From Cellulomonas composti (GTDB lineage: Bacteria; Actinomycetota; Actinomycetes; Actinomycetales; Cellulomonadaceae), in contig NZ_BJWG01000017.1 in assembly GCF_007990245.1 (NCBI RefSeq), positions 1-47,092 on the forward strand: a DNA stretch of 47,092 bases, in the 5' to 3' direction. Shown here piece by piece: positions 11,570-21,323 of this stretch. The first letter of the stretch is position 1. Each line of letters begins with the position of its first letter. The notes under the pieces are model-generated. The model ran no database searches. It worked only from the letters and a program-made list of their open reading frames with translations, and was not told the DNA's origin. A program made the translations under genes and the position numbers.

Positions 11570-12925
11570 GTGCTCACCGAACCGATCCCCGGCGTCGCCG
11601 CGGACTTCAGCAACGACACGTGGTGGATCTGGCTGATCAAGGCCGTGGTCATCGTGATCTTCCTGCTCACCAGCGTGCTCATCGCGATCTGGTTCGAGCG
11701 CAAGGTCGTCGCCCGCATGCAGGTGCGGCCGGGCCCCAACGTGCACGGCCCGTTCGGCCTGCTGCAGTCGCTCGCCGACGCCATGAAGCTCCTGTTCAAG
11801 GAGGACATGACCGTCAAGGCGGCCGACAAGGTCGTCTACATCGTCGCGCCGATGATCGCGGTGTTCTGCTCGCTGCTGACGTTCGCCGTGATCCCGCTGG
11901 GGCCGTCGGTGAGCATGTTCGGCCACGAGACGCCGCTGCAGCTCACGGACTTCCCGGTCGCGGTGCTCTACATCCTGGCCTGCGCGGCCGTGGGCGTGTA
12001 CGGCATCGTGCTCGGCGGCTGGTCGTCGAACTCGACCTACCCGCTGCTCGGCGGGGTGCGCTCCACCGCCCAGGTCATCAGCTACGAGCTCGCGATGGGC
12101 CTGTCCCTGGTGAGCGTGTTCATCCTGTCCGGGTCGATGTCGACCTCGACGATCGTCAACGAGCAGACGCAGGTCTGGTGGTTCCTCCCGCTGCTGCCCG
12201 CGTTCGTCATCTACGTGATCTCGATGGTCGGCGAGACCAACCGGCTCCCGTTCGACCTTCCCGAGGCCGAGGGCGAGCTGGTCGGCGGGTACACCACCGA
12301 GTACTCGTCGATGAAGTTCGCGTGGTTCTTCCTCGCCGAGTACATCAACATGCTCAACGTCTCGGCCGTCGCCACCACGCTGTTCCTCGGCGGCTGGCGC
12401 GCCCCCTGGCCGGTCTCGACGATCAACGACGGCATGTTCAACGAGGGCTGGTGGCCCGTGCTGTGGTTCCTCGTCAAGCTGTGGGGCCTGATGTTCTTCT
12501 TCGTGTGGGTGCGCGGCTCCGTGCTGCGGTTCCGCTACGACCAGTTCATGAAGCTGGGCTGGAAGGTGCTCATCCCGGCGTCGCTCGTCTGGCTCGTGTG
12601 CGTCTCGGTGGTCCAGGGTCTGCGCGTGTTCCCGCAGTTCGAGGACGTGCAGCTCCGCACGATCCTGTTCGGGCTCGCGGGGGTGTTCGTCGTCGGGATC
12701 GTGATCTCGATGTTCGTCCCCGAGAAGAAGGCTGCCGCCGCCGCGGCCGAGGGCCCGCAGGTCCTCGACGCCTTCCGGGACGGCTACCCCGTGCCGCCGC
12801 TGCCGGGCCAGGTGCTGCCGCCGTCGCCGCGTGCGGGTCGCGTGCGCGCCACGGTCCCGGTGGGTGCCCCCGACGAGATCTCCGAACCCCAGTCCGACCC
12901 CGACCAGGAGGTCCACGGTGGCTGA
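11570..12925 (+). CDS. nuoH: NADH-quinone oxidoreductase subunit H
   Basis: 451-aa multi-spanning subunit that links the peripheral and membrane arms and forms part of the quinone tunnel. Visible signatures are [32 protein letters not shown] and [21 protein letters not shown]. The start is GTG at 11570, behind GAGGAGG. From about residue 383 the protein continues as a ~68-residue soluble Pro/Ala-rich tail that most homologues lack. The stop lies inside nuoI (8-nt overlap). Confidence 0.97.
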   Translation: MLTEPIPGVAADFSNDTWWIWLIKAVVIVIFLLTSVLIAIWFERKVVARMQVRPGPNVHGPFGLLQSLADAMKLLFKEDMTVKAADKVVYIVAPMIAVFCSLLTFAVIPLGPSVSMFGHETPLQLTDFPVAVLYILACAAVGVYGIVLGGWSSNSTYPLLGGVRSTAQVISYELAMGLSLVSVFILSGSMSTSTIVNEQTQVWWFLPLLPAFVIYVISMVGETNRLPFDLPEAEGELVGGYTTEYSSMKFAWFFLAEYINMLNVSAVATTLFLGGWRAPWPVSTINDGMFNEGWWPVLWFLVKLWGLMFFFVWVRGSVLRFRYDQFMKLGWKVLIPASLVWLVCVSVVQGLRVFPQFEDVQLRTILFGLAGVFVVGIVISMFVPEKKAAAAAAEGPQVLDAFRDGYPVPPLPGQVLPPSPRAGRVRATVPVGAPDEISEPQSDPDQEVHGG

Positions 12926-13694
12926 GCCGAAGAAGAAGCCTCAGCCCGGCGCGGTCGCGAAGCGGCCGGCGACGGGTGAGGTCAGCGCGCCGGCGGACGG
13001 CGGCTACACGTCGGTGATCCCACCGGCCTCGGGCCTGCGGTCCGCGCTCGCCCCCGTGGGCGGGTTCGGCGTGACGCTCTCGAACATGTTCCGCAAGACG
13101 GTCACGGAGCAGTACCCGTCCGAGCGCGTCCCGACGAAGCCGCGCTACCACGGCCGGCACCAGCTCAACCGGTACCCGGACGGGCTCGAGAAGTGCATCG
13201 GCTGCGAGCTGTGCGCGTGGGCCTGCCCCGCGGACGCGATCTACGTCGAGGGCGCCGACAACACGCCCGACGAGCAGCACTCGCCCGGTGAGCGCTACGG
13301 CCGCGTCTACCAGATCAACTACCTGCGTTGCATCTTCTGCGGCCTGTGCATCGAGGCCTGCCCGACACGTGCGCTCACCATGACGAACGAGTACGAGCTC
13401 GCGGGCCCGACGAGGGCCGGGCTGATCTACGAGAAGCAGGACCTGCTGGCGCCGCTGCGCGAGGGCATGCTGGCGGCCCCGCACCCGATGGTGGAGGGCA
13501 CGACGGACACCGAGTACTACCGAGGCGAGGTCACGGGCGCGACCGACGCGCAGCGCGACTGGGTACGCGAGCACCGGCCCGACGACCCGACGCTGCCCGA
13601 GGGTGCCGGCCTGGAGGCCGCGAACGTCCTCGGCCCCGCCGCCGCCGTCATGGCCGAGACCGTCGCCGCCGCGAACCGGCAGGGGATGCGATGA
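12918..13694 (+). CDS. nuoI: NADH-quinone oxidoreductase subunit I (N6a/N6b clusters)
   Basis: 258-aa subunit with two ferredoxin-type [4Fe-4S] motifs, [14 protein letters not shown] and [15 protein letters not shown], which hold N6a and N6b and hand electrons to N2 in NuoB. The start is GTG at 12918, 6 nt after AGGAGG, and gives MAEPKKK. About 40 residues of Lys/Pro/Ala leader precede the fold, and an Ala-rich tail follows it. It overlaps nuoH by 8 nt and nuoJ by 4 nt. Confidence 0.96.
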   Translation: MAEPKKKPQPGAVAKRPATGEVSAPADGGYTSVIPPASGLRSALAPVGGFGVTLSNMFRKTVTEQYPSERVPTKPRYHGRHQLNRYPDGLEKCIGCELCAWACPADAIYVEGADNTPDEQHSPGERYGRVYQINYLRCIFCGLCIEACPTRALTMTNEYELAGPTRAGLIYEKQDLLAPLREGMLAAPHPMVEGTTDTEYYRGEVTGATDAQRDWVREHRPDDPTLPEGAGLEAANVLGPAAAVMAETVAAANRQGMR

Positions 13695-14554
13695 ACGCGA
13701 TGCTGCCCGCCGTCCTCGAGGGAGGGCAGGCGAGTACCGCAGAGGCGGTGCTGTTCTGGATCCTCGCGCCGGTCATGGTGATCGCGTCGTTCGGCCTGCT
13801 GTTCGTGCGCAAGGCCGTGCACGCCGCGCTGTCGCTGATCCTCGTGATGATCTGCCTGGCGTTCATCTACGTCGCGCAGGGCGCGGTGTTCCTGGGCGTC
13901 GTCCAGGTCGTCGTCTACACCGGCGCGATCATGATGCTGTTCCTGTTCGTGCTCATGCTCGTCGGGGTCGGCTCGGCCGACTCGCTCGTCGAGACGATCC
14001 GCGGGCAGCGCTGGATCGCCTGGCTCGCGGGCCTGGGGCTCGCGGTCGTGCTCGTCGGGGTCGTCGGCACGGCGCTGTACGACGAGCCGGTGGGCCTCGA
14101 GAGCGCGAACGCCGACACCAACCCGATCGGCATCGCGCGCGTGATCTTCGGCGAGCACGTGTTCGCGATGGAGGTGGTCGGCGCGCTGCTGGTCACCGCC
14201 GCGCTCGGCGCGCTCGTCTACACGCACCGCCCGCGGCTGACGCCCAAGGTCGGGCAGCGCGAGCTCGCCGACGCGCGCGTGCGCTCGGGCCAGCACCTCG
14301 CGCCGCTGCCGGCGCCCGGCGTGTACGCCCGGCACAACGCGATGGACGTGCCCGCGCTCGACCCGCAGGGCCGGCCGATCGAGAGCTCGGTGCCGCGCGT
14401 GCTGCGGGTGCGCGGCCAGGAGGCCGACGCCGCCGAGTACGCCGCGCGCATCGAACGGGTCATCGCCGGCCACGAGGCGGACCCGCCCGACGCGCTCACG
14501 ACGAGCCCCGACGAGCCGGCCGACGACGCCGCACAGCCGCAGGAGGCGAAGTGA
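13691..14554 (+). CDS. nuoJ: NADH-quinone oxidoreductase subunit J
   Basis: 287-aa membrane subunit of the proton-pumping arm with five predicted helices in the first ~180 residues. The segment [20 protein letters not shown] contains the conserved helix with the pi-bulge seen in complex I structures. After the last helix ([17 protein letters not shown]) about 100 polar residues follow, a cytoplasmic extension much longer than in enterobacterial NuoJ. It is coupled to nuoI by ATGA and overlaps nuoK by 4 nt. Confidence 0.95.
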   Translation: MNAMLPAVLEGGQASTAEAVLFWILAPVMVIASFGLLFVRKAVHAALSLILVMICLAFIYVAQGAVFLGVVQVVVYTGAIMMLFLFVLMLVGVGSADSLVETIRGQRWIAWLAGLGLAVVLVGVVGTALYDEPVGLESANADTNPIGIARVIFGEHVFAMEVVGALLVTAALGALVYTHRPRLTPKVGQRELADARVRSGQHLAPLPAPGVYARHNAMDVPALDPQGRPIESSVPRVLRVRGQEADAAEYAARIERVIAGHEADPPDALTTSPDEPADDAAQPQEAK

Positions 14555-14850
14555 CGCTCACCCACTACCTGGTGCTGTCCGGGATCCTGTTCTCGGTCGG
14601 CGCGAGCACCGTGCTGCTGCGGCGCAACGCGATCATCGTGTTCATGGGCATCGAGCTGATGCTCAACGCGACGAACCTGTCGTTGGTCACGTTCAGCCGC
14701 ATGCACGGCCAGCTCACCGGCCAGGTGCTCGCTTTCTTCGTCATGGTCGTCGCCGCCGCCGAGGTCGTCGTCGGCCTCGCGATCATCGTCGCGATCTTCC
14801 GTACCCGCCGCTCGGCCTCGGTCGACGACGTGAATCTCCTGAAGAGCTGA
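14551..14850 (+). CDS. nuoK: NADH-quinone oxidoreductase subunit K
   Basis: 99-aa subunit with three transmembrane helices. The two conserved membrane glutamates of the family are in place, in [14 protein letters not shown] and [13 protein letters not shown]; both belong to the charged axis of the membrane arm. The start is GTG at 14551, 4 nt after an AGGAGG that ends at 14546, so the start is well supported despite overlapping the nuoJ stop. Confidence 0.96.
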   Translation: MTLTHYLVLSGILFSVGASTVLLRRNAIIVFMGIELMLNATNLSLVTFSRMHGQLTGQVLAFFVMVVAAAEVVVGLAIIVAIFRTRRSASVDDVNLLKS

Positions 14851-14860
14851 GGGGCGGCCC

Positions 14861-16858
14861 GTGCACACCCTGACCGCGCTCGCGGCGAGCCTGCCCGCGG
14901 ACACGCTCGCCCCTGCGACCGAGACGGTGCAGGCCGGGATCTTCCTGGTCACGCCGCTGCTCGTCGGACTACCGCTCGCCTCGGCGGCGGTGCTGCTGCT
15001 GCTCGGCCGCCGGGCCGACCGCTGGGGCCACTGGCTCGGCGTGCTGGCCTCCAGCGCCGCCTTCGTCTTCGGCGTCGTCGCGTTCCTGCGCCTCGTGGAG
15101 CGGCCCTCGGACCAGCGCACGCTGCTCGTACCGATCGGCACCTGGATCGACGCGGGCTCGTTCCACGTCGACGCGGGCATCCGGCTCGACCCGCTGTCGC
15201 TGACGTTCGTGCTGCTCGTGACGTTCGTCGGGTCGCTCATCCACGTGTACTCCGTGGCCTACATGGACCACGACCGCGACCGGCGCCGGTTCTTCGCGTA
15301 CCTCAACCTGTTCGTCGCCGCGATGCTCCTGCTGGTGCTCGCCGACTCCTACCTGCTGCTGTTCGTCGGGTGGGAGGGCGTGGGTCTCGCGTCGTACCTG
15401 CTGATCGGGTTCTGGAACCACCACACGCCGTACGCGGTCGCGGCCAAGAAGGCGTTCGTCGCCAACCGCGTCGGCGACGTCGGCCTGATCGTCGCGATGG
15501 GGCTGATGTTCGCGCACTTCGGCGGACTCGACTTCGAGACCGTGCTCGGTGGCGCCGCCGACCCGGCGCTGGCCGGCGTCAGCGAGGGCACCATGACGGC
15601 GATCGGCCTCATGCTGCTCCTCGCCGCGTGCGGCAAGTCGGCGCAGTTCCCGCTGCAGTCCTGGCTCGGGGACGCGATGGCCGGCCCGACCCCGGTGTCC
15701 GCGCTCATCCACGCCGCGACCATGGTCACCGCCGGCGTGTACCTGATCGTGCGCTCGGGGGCGGTGTTCGAGGCCGCGCCCGACGCGCAGCTCGTCGTCG
15801 TGATCGTCGGCGCAATCACGCTCCTGTTCGGGGCGATCGTCGGCTGTGCGAAGGACGACATCAAGAAGGCGCTCGCCGCCTCGACCATGTCGCAGATCGG
15901 GTACATGGTGCTCGCCGCGGGCCTGGGCCCCGTCGGGTACGCGTTCGCGATCTTCCACCTGGTCACGCACGGCTTCTTCAAGGCCGGCATGTTCCTCGGG
16001 GCCGGCTCGGTGATGCACGGCATGGACGACCAGGTCGACATGCGCCGGTTCGGCGGCCTCGCGCGGTACATGAAGGTCACGTGGCTGACGTTCATGATGG
16101 GCTGGCTCGCGATCCTCGGCATCCCGCCGTTCTCCGGGTTCTTCTCGAAGGACAAGATCATCGAGGCGGCCTTCATCCCGACCGACGGGCAGGAGTGGCG
16201 CGCGTGGGTGTTCGGCGGCGTCGCGCTGCTGGGCGCGGGCGTCACCGCGTTCTACATGTCGCGGCTGTTCTTCATGACGTTCGAGGGGGACCGGCGCTGG
16301 TCGGCCCGCAAGGACGGCTCCGAGCAGCACCCGCACGAGTCCCCGGCCCTGATGACCTGGCCGATGATCATCCTGGCGGTCGGCTCGGTCGGGCTCGGCC
16401 TCGTGCTGGCCACGGGCAGCCGCTTCGTCGACTGGCTCTCGCCCGTGACCGGGCACGCCGAGCACGGTGAGCCCGTGCTGCCCGCGGGTGTGCTGATGGG
16501 TCTGACCCTCGGCCTCGTCGTCGTCGGGCTGGTGCTCGCGTGGCGCCGGTACGCGGTCTCGACCGTCCCGGTCGTCCCGCCGGTCGGCACCGCGCTGACC
16601 CGTGCGGCACGCGTCGACCTCTACCAGGACGCGGTCAACGACGCGCTGCTGGTGGAGCCCGGCGAGCACCTCACCCGCTCGCTCGTGTTCGCCGACCGCA
16701 CGGTCGTCGACGGGGCCGTGACCGGGGTCGCCCGCGTCACGGTGGGCCTCGGGTCGCTGTTCCGCCGGGCCCAGACCGGCTACGTCCGTACCTACGCCGC
16801 GACGATGCTGGCGGGCCTCGTGGTCCTGCTGGTGGTCGTCCTGGCCGTGCAGAGCTGA
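14861..16858 (+). CDS. nuoL: NADH-quinone oxidoreductase subunit L
   Basis: 665-aa antiporter-like subunit at the distal end of the membrane arm, with many transmembrane helices and the long lateral-helix region at the C-terminus. Conserved blocks: [17 protein letters not shown] with the channel glutamate, [18 protein letters not shown] with the lysine after the broken helix, [21 protein letters not shown] and [19 protein letters not shown]. The start is GTG at 14861, 10 nt after nuoK; GAGGGG lies nearby as a weak ribosome site. Confidence 0.96.
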   Translation: MHTLTALAASLPADTLAPATETVQAGIFLVTPLLVGLPLASAAVLLLLGRRADRWGHWLGVLASSAAFVFGVVAFLRLVERPSDQRTLLVPIGTWIDAGSFHVDAGIRLDPLSLTFVLLVTFVGSLIHVYSVAYMDHDRDRRRFFAYLNLFVAAMLLLVLADSYLLLFVGWEGVGLASYLLIGFWNHHTPYAVAAKKAFVANRVGDVGLIVAMGLMFAHFGGLDFETVLGGAADPALAGVSEGTMTAIGLMLLLAACGKSAQFPLQSWLGDAMAGPTPVSALIHAATMVTAGVYLIVRSGAVFEAAPDAQLVVVIVGAITLLFGAIVGCAKDDIKKALAASTMSQIGYMVLAAGLGPVGYAFAIFHLVTHGFFKAGMFLGAGSVMHGMDDQVDMRRFGGLARYMKVTWLTFMMGWLAILGIPPFSGFFSKDKIIEAAFIPTDGQEWRAWVFGGVALLGAGVTAFYMSRLFFMTFEGDRRWSARKDGSEQHPHESPALMTWPMIILAVGSVGLGLVLATGSRFVDWLSPVTGHAEHGEPVLPAGVLMGLTLGLVVVGLVLAWRRYAVSTVPVVPPVGTALTRAARVDLYQDAVNDALLVEPGEHLTRSLVFADRTVVDGAVTGVARVTVGLGSLFRRAQTGYVRTYAATMLAGLVVLLVVVLAVQS

Positions 16859-16866
16859 GGAGAGCG

Positions 16867-18402
16867 ATGTCGCCCGACTTCCCCTGGCTGACCACGCTCA
16901 TCGCGTGGCCGGTCCTCGGAGCGCTCCTGCTGTGGCTCGCCCCGCGCGGCCTGCGGGCGCACGCGCGCATGATCGCGCTGGCCTGGTCGCTCGTCGAGCT
17001 CGTGCTCGTCGGGCTCGCGTTCACCGCGTTCGACACCGGCGACTCGGGGACCGTCCAGCTCACCGAGACCCATCGCTGGATCCCCGCGATCGGCACGTCG
17101 TACGCCGTGGGCGTCGACGGCGTCGGGCTCGCGCTGATCGCGATGTCGGCGCTGCTCGTGCCGCTCGTCGTGCTCGCCGCCTGGCGTGAGCAGGGTTCGC
17201 AGGAAGGCGTCAGCGACCGGCTGCGGGGCTACCTCGCGCTCGTGCTGCTGCTCGAGGCGTTCATCGTCGCGGTCTTCGCGGCGCGCGACGTGTTCCTGTT
17301 CTACGTCGTCTTCGAGGCGATGCTCATCCCGGTGTACTTCATGATCGGCGCGTTCGGCGGGGCGCAGCGGCGGTACGCCGCCGTGAAGTTCCTGCTCTAC
17401 TCGCTCGCGGGCGGCCTGATCATGCTCGTCGGCGTGATCGCGCTGTACCTGCAGGGCCCCGGCGGACCCGAGGGCTTCCTCACGGACAACCTCGTCACGG
17501 CCGACCTGGCGCCGACCACCGAGAAGTGGCTGTTCGTCGCGTTCTTCATCGCGTTCGCGATCAAGGCGCCGATGTTCCCGGTGCACACCTGGCTGCCCGA
17601 CGCGGCCGAGCAGGCCCCCGCCGGCACCTCGACGCTGCTCGTCGGCGTGCTCGACAAGGTCGGCACCTTCGGGATGCTCACGCTGTGCCTGCCGCTGTTC
17701 CCGGACGCGTCGCGCTGGGCGGCACCCGTGATCATCGTGCTCGCGGTCGTCTCGATCCTGTACGGCGCGCTGCTCGCGATCGGCCAGAAGGACCTCATGC
17801 GCCTGATCGCGTACACCTCGGTGTCGCACTTCGGGTTCATCGTCCTGGGCATCTTCGCGTTCACCAGCACGTCGGTGGCCGGCTCGTCGTTCTACATGGT
17901 CAACCACGGGCTCTCGACGGGGGCGCTGTTCCTGCTCGCCGGGTTCCTGGTCGCGCGACGCGGCTCGCAGCAGATCGCGGACTTCGGCGGCCTGCAGAAG
18001 ATCGTGCCCGTGCTCGCGGGCCTGTTCCTCGTCGCCGGCCTGTCCGCGCTGTCGCTGCCCGGTCTGTCGACGTTCGTCAGCGAGTTCATGGTGCTCGTCG
18101 GGACGTTCGCGCGGCACCCCGCCGCCGCGATCGTCGCGTCGACCGGTGTCGTGCTCGCCGCGATCTACATCCTGTGGACCTACCAGCGGATCTTCACCGG
18201 GCCGCCGCGCGAGGAGCTCGAGGGCATGCCCGACCTGCGCGCGCGTGAGCGCTGGGCCGTCGCGCCGCTGATCGCCGCGATGCTCGTGCTCGGCTTCGTG
18301 CCCGGCCCGGCCCTCGACCTCGTGCGCCCGCCCGCGGCCGTCACGCTCGACCAGGTGGGCGTCACCGACGTACCCGCCGCCGCCGAAGGGAGCGACCAGT
18401 GA
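16867..18402 (+). CDS. nuoM: NADH-quinone oxidoreductase subunit M
   Basis: 511-aa antiporter-like proton-pumping subunit. The family blocks are FYVVFEAMLIPVYFMIGAFGG with the conserved glutamate, AIKAPMFPVHTWLPDAA with lysine and HTWLPDAH-like segment, and AYTSVSHFGFIVLGIFAF. Helix count and length match NuoM. GAGGAGAG lies just before ATG 16867. The stop overlaps the nuoN GTG by 4 nt. Confidence 0.96.
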   Translation: MSPDFPWLTTLIAWPVLGALLLWLAPRGLRAHARMIALAWSLVELVLVGLAFTAFDTGDSGTVQLTETHRWIPAIGTSYAVGVDGVGLALIAMSALLVPLVVLAAWREQGSQEGVSDRLRGYLALVLLLEAFIVAVFAARDVFLFYVVFEAMLIPVYFMIGAFGGAQRRYAAVKFLLYSLAGGLIMLVGVIALYLQGPGGPEGFLTDNLVTADLAPTTEKWLFVAFFIAFAIKAPMFPVHTWLPDAAEQAPAGTSTLLVGVLDKVGTFGMLTLCLPLFPDASRWAAPVIIVLAVVSILYGALLAIGQKDLMRLIAYTSVSHFGFIVLGIFAFTSTSVAGSSFYMVNHGLSTGALFLLAGFLVARRGSQQIADFGGLQKIVPVLAGLFLVAGLSALSLPGLSTFVSEFMVLVGTFARHPAAAIVASTGVVLAAIYILWTYQRIFTGPPREELEGMPDLRARERWAVAPLIAAMLVLGFVPGPALDLVRPPAAVTLDQVGVTDVPAAAEGSDQ

Positions 18403-20162
18403 GCTTCACGCAGCCCGACAGCATCGAGTGGGCGGCGATGTCGCCGGTCATCATCGTGCTCGGTGCGGCCGTCGTCGGCGTGCTCGTCGAGGCGTTCGTG
18501 CCCGCGCGTGCGCGGCGGATCACCCAGCTCGCGATCGCGTTCGCCGCGACGATCGGCGCTATCGTCGCGGTCGCGGCACTGTGGAGCGGCACGCGTCGTG
18601 ACGGCGGCACCATGGTGCTCGGCGGGGCGCTCGTCGTGGACGGCCCGGCGCTGGTCCTGCAGGGCAGCATCGCCGTCCTGACGATCCTGTCGCTGCTCGT
18701 GATCGCCGACCGCACCGCCACGGGGGAGGACGCGTTCGCGCCCACCGCGGCGTCGGTGCCGGGCTCCGACTACGAGGAGCTCGCGCGGCGCAAGGGCCTG
18801 GAGCAGACCGAGGTCTACCCGCTGGTCCTGTTCGCCGCCGGCGGCATGCTCATCTTCCCCGCGACGGCCGACCTGCTGACGCTGTTCGTCGCGCTCGAGG
18901 TGCTCTCGCTCCCGCTGTACCTGCTCACGGGCATGGCGCGTCGGCGTCGGCTGCTCTCGCAGGAGGCGTCGCTCAAGTACTTCCTGCTCGGCGCATTCGC
19001 GTCCGCGCTGCTGGTGTTCGGCATCGCGCTCGTCTACGGGTACGCCGGCACGCTCAACTACGGCGAGATCGCCGCGGTCACCGAGGACCCGACCGGTCTC
19101 GACACGCTCCTGCTCGTCGGCGCGGTGCTCGTGCTCGCGGGCCTGCTGTTCAAGGTCGGCGCGGTGCCGTTCCACACCTGGACGCCCGACGTCTACCAGG
19201 GCGCGCCGACGCCGATCACCGGCTTCATGGCCGCGTGCACCAAGGTCGCCGCCTTCGGCGCGCTGCTGCGGATCTACTACACGGTGGTCCCCGGGCTGCA
19301 GTGGGACCTCGACGTGATGATGTGGACGGTCGCGATCGCCACCATGGTCGTCGGCACGGTCGTCGCGCTCGTGCAGACCGACGTCAAGCGGCTCCTGGCG
19401 TACTCGTCGATCGCGCACGCGGGCTTCATCCTGACCGGCATCGTCGCGCTGAACCCGGCCGGCGTCTCGTCGGTGCTGTTCTACCTGCTGGTCTACGGCG
19501 TGGCGACCGTCGGCGCGTTCGCCGTCATCTGGCTCGTGCGGGAGCGCACGGGCGGTTCCGACGACGACGACCCGCGCGGCTCGGTGCTCGGCGAGGCGAC
19601 CCACATCTCGCAGTGGGCCGGGCTCGGGCGCACCCACCCCGCGCTGGCCACGGCGTTCACGCTCTTCCTGCTCTCGTTCGCCGGCATCCCGCTGACCGCA
19701 GGCTTCATCGGGAAGTTCACCGTGTTCTCGGCGGCCGTCGACGGCGGCGCGTGGCCGCTCGCGCTGATCGGCGTGCTGGCCTCGGCCGCGGCGGCGTTCT
19801 TCTACGTCCGGATCATCGTGCTGATGTTCTTCACGGCACCGCACGGCGAGTCCGACGAGGCCGCGGCGGCTGCTGCGGCGGACGAGCTCTCACCCGAGCC
19901 CGGACCAGCCGAGCCCGCCCTCGTCGGGACCGGCGTCGTCGAGGCCGGCGTCGTCGAGACCGGAGCGGACGTCGCGACCCCGGAGGGTGGTGTCGCGACG
20001 CTCGTCGCGGTGCGACCCGTCACGACGACGACCACCGTGGTCCCGTCCGAAGGGTTCGCGGCCGTCGCGATCGTGCTGTGCGCGGCCGCGACGATCCTGC
20101 TCGGCGTGTTCCCGCAGCCCGTGCTGGACCTCATCGCGGACATGGCCACGTTCCTGCGCTGA
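18399..20162 (+). CDS. nuoN: NADH-quinone oxidoreductase subunit N, with insertion
   Basis: 587-aa antiporter-like subunit and last gene of the nuo operon. Blocks: EVLSLPLYLLTGMARRRRL, FKVGAVPFHTWTPDVYQGAPTP and LLAYSSIAHAGFILTGIVAL. The protein is about 100 aa longer than enterobacterial NuoN. Much of the excess is a ~65-residue Ala/Glu/Val/Thr-rich insertion at about residues 486-549, between the last two transmembrane helices. It starts at GTG 18399 inside the nuoM stop. Confidence 0.95.
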   Translation: MSFTQPDSIEWAAMSPVIIVLGAAVVGVLVEAFVPARARRITQLAIAFAATIGAIVAVAALWSGTRRDGGTMVLGGALVVDGPALVLQGSIAVLTILSLLVIADRTATGEDAFAPTAASVPGSDYEELARRKGLEQTEVYPLVLFAAGGMLIFPATADLLTLFVALEVLSLPLYLLTGMARRRRLLSQEASLKYFLLGAFASALLVFGIALVYGYAGTLNYGEIAAVTEDPTGLDTLLLVGAVLVLAGLLFKVGAVPFHTWTPDVYQGAPTPITGFMAACTKVAAFGALLRIYYTVVPGLQWDLDVMMWTVAIATMVVGTVVALVQTDVKRLLAYSSIAHAGFILTGIVALNPAGVSSVLFYLLVYGVATVGAFAVIWLVRERTGGSDDDDPRGSVLGEATHISQWAGLGRTHPALATAFTLFLLSFAGIPLTAGFIGKFTVFSAAVDGGAWPLALIGVLASAAAAFFYVRIIVLMFFTAPHGESDEAAAAAAADELSPEPGPAEPALVGTGVVEAGVVETGADVATPEGGVATLVAVRPVTTTTTVVPSEGFAAVAIVLCAAATILLGVFPQPVLDLIADMATFLR

Positions 20163-20175
20163 GGCCCGGCGAGGG

Positions 20176-20181
20176 TAGGTT
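20176..20181 (+). promoter_or_regulatory. -10 element of a leaderless promoter
   Basis: TAGGTT (TANNNT pattern) is followed by exactly 6 nt and the GTG of the polyprenyl synthase, and there is no Shine-Dalgarno. This spacing is typical of actinobacterial leaderless genes and would uncouple this gene from the nuo operon. Confidence 0.55.
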
Positions 20182-20187
20182 GACCCG

Positions 20188-21195
20188 GTGACTTCGACGA
20201 CGGCGTTCCCGCTCGCCGACCCGGACCTGACCGAGCGCCTCGCGGCGCGGCTCGCCCTCGTCGAGGAGAGCCTGCGCACGGCTGTCGCGCACGCCGACTC
20301 GCTGGCCGACGAGGCGTCGCGTCACCTCGTCAACGCGGGCGGCAAGCGACTGCGGCCCATGCTCGCGCTGCTCGTCGCCGAGCTCGGGGACGGTGCGCGC
20401 CGCGAGGTGATCGACGCCGCGGTCGTCGTGGAGCTCACCCACCTCGCGACGCTGTACCACGACGACGTGATGGACTCCGCGCCGCTGCGCCGCGGCGCAC
20501 CCTCCGCGCACGAGGTCTGGGGCAACTCCGTCGCGATCCTCACGGGTGACCTGCTGTTCGCGCGCGCGTCCTCGACTGTCGCGGGCCTCGGCCCCGAGGC
20601 CGTGCGCATCCAGGCGCGCACGTTCGAGCGGCTGTGCCTGGGCCAGCTGCACGAGACCGTCGGCCCGCGCGAGGGCGAGGACCCCGTCGAGCACTACCTG
20701 CAGGTGCTCGCGGACAAGACGGCCTCGCTCATCGCGACCTCCGCGCGTCTGGGCGCGATGTTCGCCGGCTGCCCGCCGGACGTCGTGGCGACCGTGACCG
20801 AGTTCGGCGAGAAGATCGGCGTCGCGTTCCAGCTCGCCGACGACGTCATCGACCTCGCCTCCGACGGCTCCGTCACGGGCAAGACCCCCGGCACGGACCT
20901 GCGCGAACGCGTCCCGACGATGCCCGCGCTCCTGCTGCGCGCGCGCGTCGCGGGTCCCGACGCCACCGACGACGACCGCGCGGTGCTCGCCCTGCTCGAT
21001 GCGGACCTCACGGGTGACGACGCGCTCGCCGCCGCCGTCGCGGCGCTGCGCACGCACGACGTGGTCGGGCAGACGCGGGACCGAGCCGTCGCGCTCGCGC
21101 GCGAGGCCGTGCGCGAGCTCGGGCCCCTGCCCGACGGGCCGGTCAAGGACGCGCTCGTGTCGTTCGCCGACGCGCTGGTGGACCGCGCCGCCTGA
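20188..21195 (+). CDS. Polyprenyl diphosphate synthase (menaquinone side chain)
   Basis: 335-aa all-trans prenyltransferase that elongates an allylic diphosphate with isopentenyl diphosphate. It has GGKRLRP, the first aspartate-rich motif in LYHDDVMDSAPLRRG, GNSVAILTGDLLFARA and the second aspartate-rich motif in FQLADDVIDLA, so both Mg-diphosphate sites are intact. Its position after menG, the reductase and nuo suggests it makes the long menaquinone tail, like GrcC/HepT/IspB. Exact chain length cannot be read from sequence. The start is GTG 20188, apparently leaderless. Confidence 0.9.
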   Translation: MTSTTAFPLADPDLTERLAARLALVEESLRTAVAHADSLADEASRHLVNAGGKRLRPMLALLVAELGDGARREVIDAAVVVELTHLATLYHDDVMDSAPLRRGAPSAHEVWGNSVAILTGDLLFARASSTVAGLGPEAVRIQARTFERLCLGQLHETVGPREGEDPVEHYLQVLADKTASLIATSARLGAMFAGCPPDVVATVTEFGEKIGVAFQLADDVIDLASDGSVTGKTPGTDLRERVPTMPALLLRARVAGPDATDDDRAVLALLDADLTGDDALAAAVAALRTHDVVGQTRDRAVALAREAVRELGPLPDGPVKDALVSFADALVDRAA

Positions 21196-21198
21196 GCT

Positions 21199-21250
21199 AC
21201 GCCCGGCCGGGTGACGCACAGCTCGGGCCTGAGTCGCCCGTGCGGGTGAC
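21199..21250 (+). promoter_or_regulatory. Two copies of a shared near-palindrome
   Basis: TCGCCCGTGCGGGTGAC at 21234-21250 matches the element at 33790-33806 at 15 of 17 positions. A weaker copy, ACGCCCGGCCGGGTGAC, lies 35 bp upstream at 21199-21215 (13 of 17). Both precede the first zinc-ribbon/RDD/FHA gene. The regulator is unknown. Confidence 0.45.
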
Positions 21251-21277
21251 CGGGTCGGGGACCTGACGCCGCGATCT

Positions 21278-21291
21278 GGCAGCATGCTGCC
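21278..21291 (+). promoter_or_regulatory. 14-bp perfect palindrome before the FHA gene
   Basis: GGCAGCATGCTGCC is self-complementary. It includes CATGCT, which may serve as a weak -10 about 35 nt before the ATG at 21324, so a protein bound here would overlap the promoter. Confidence 0.35.
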
Positions 21292-21323
21292 CAGGTCGTC
21301 GGGGGGCGACGCGGTCTGGAGGC

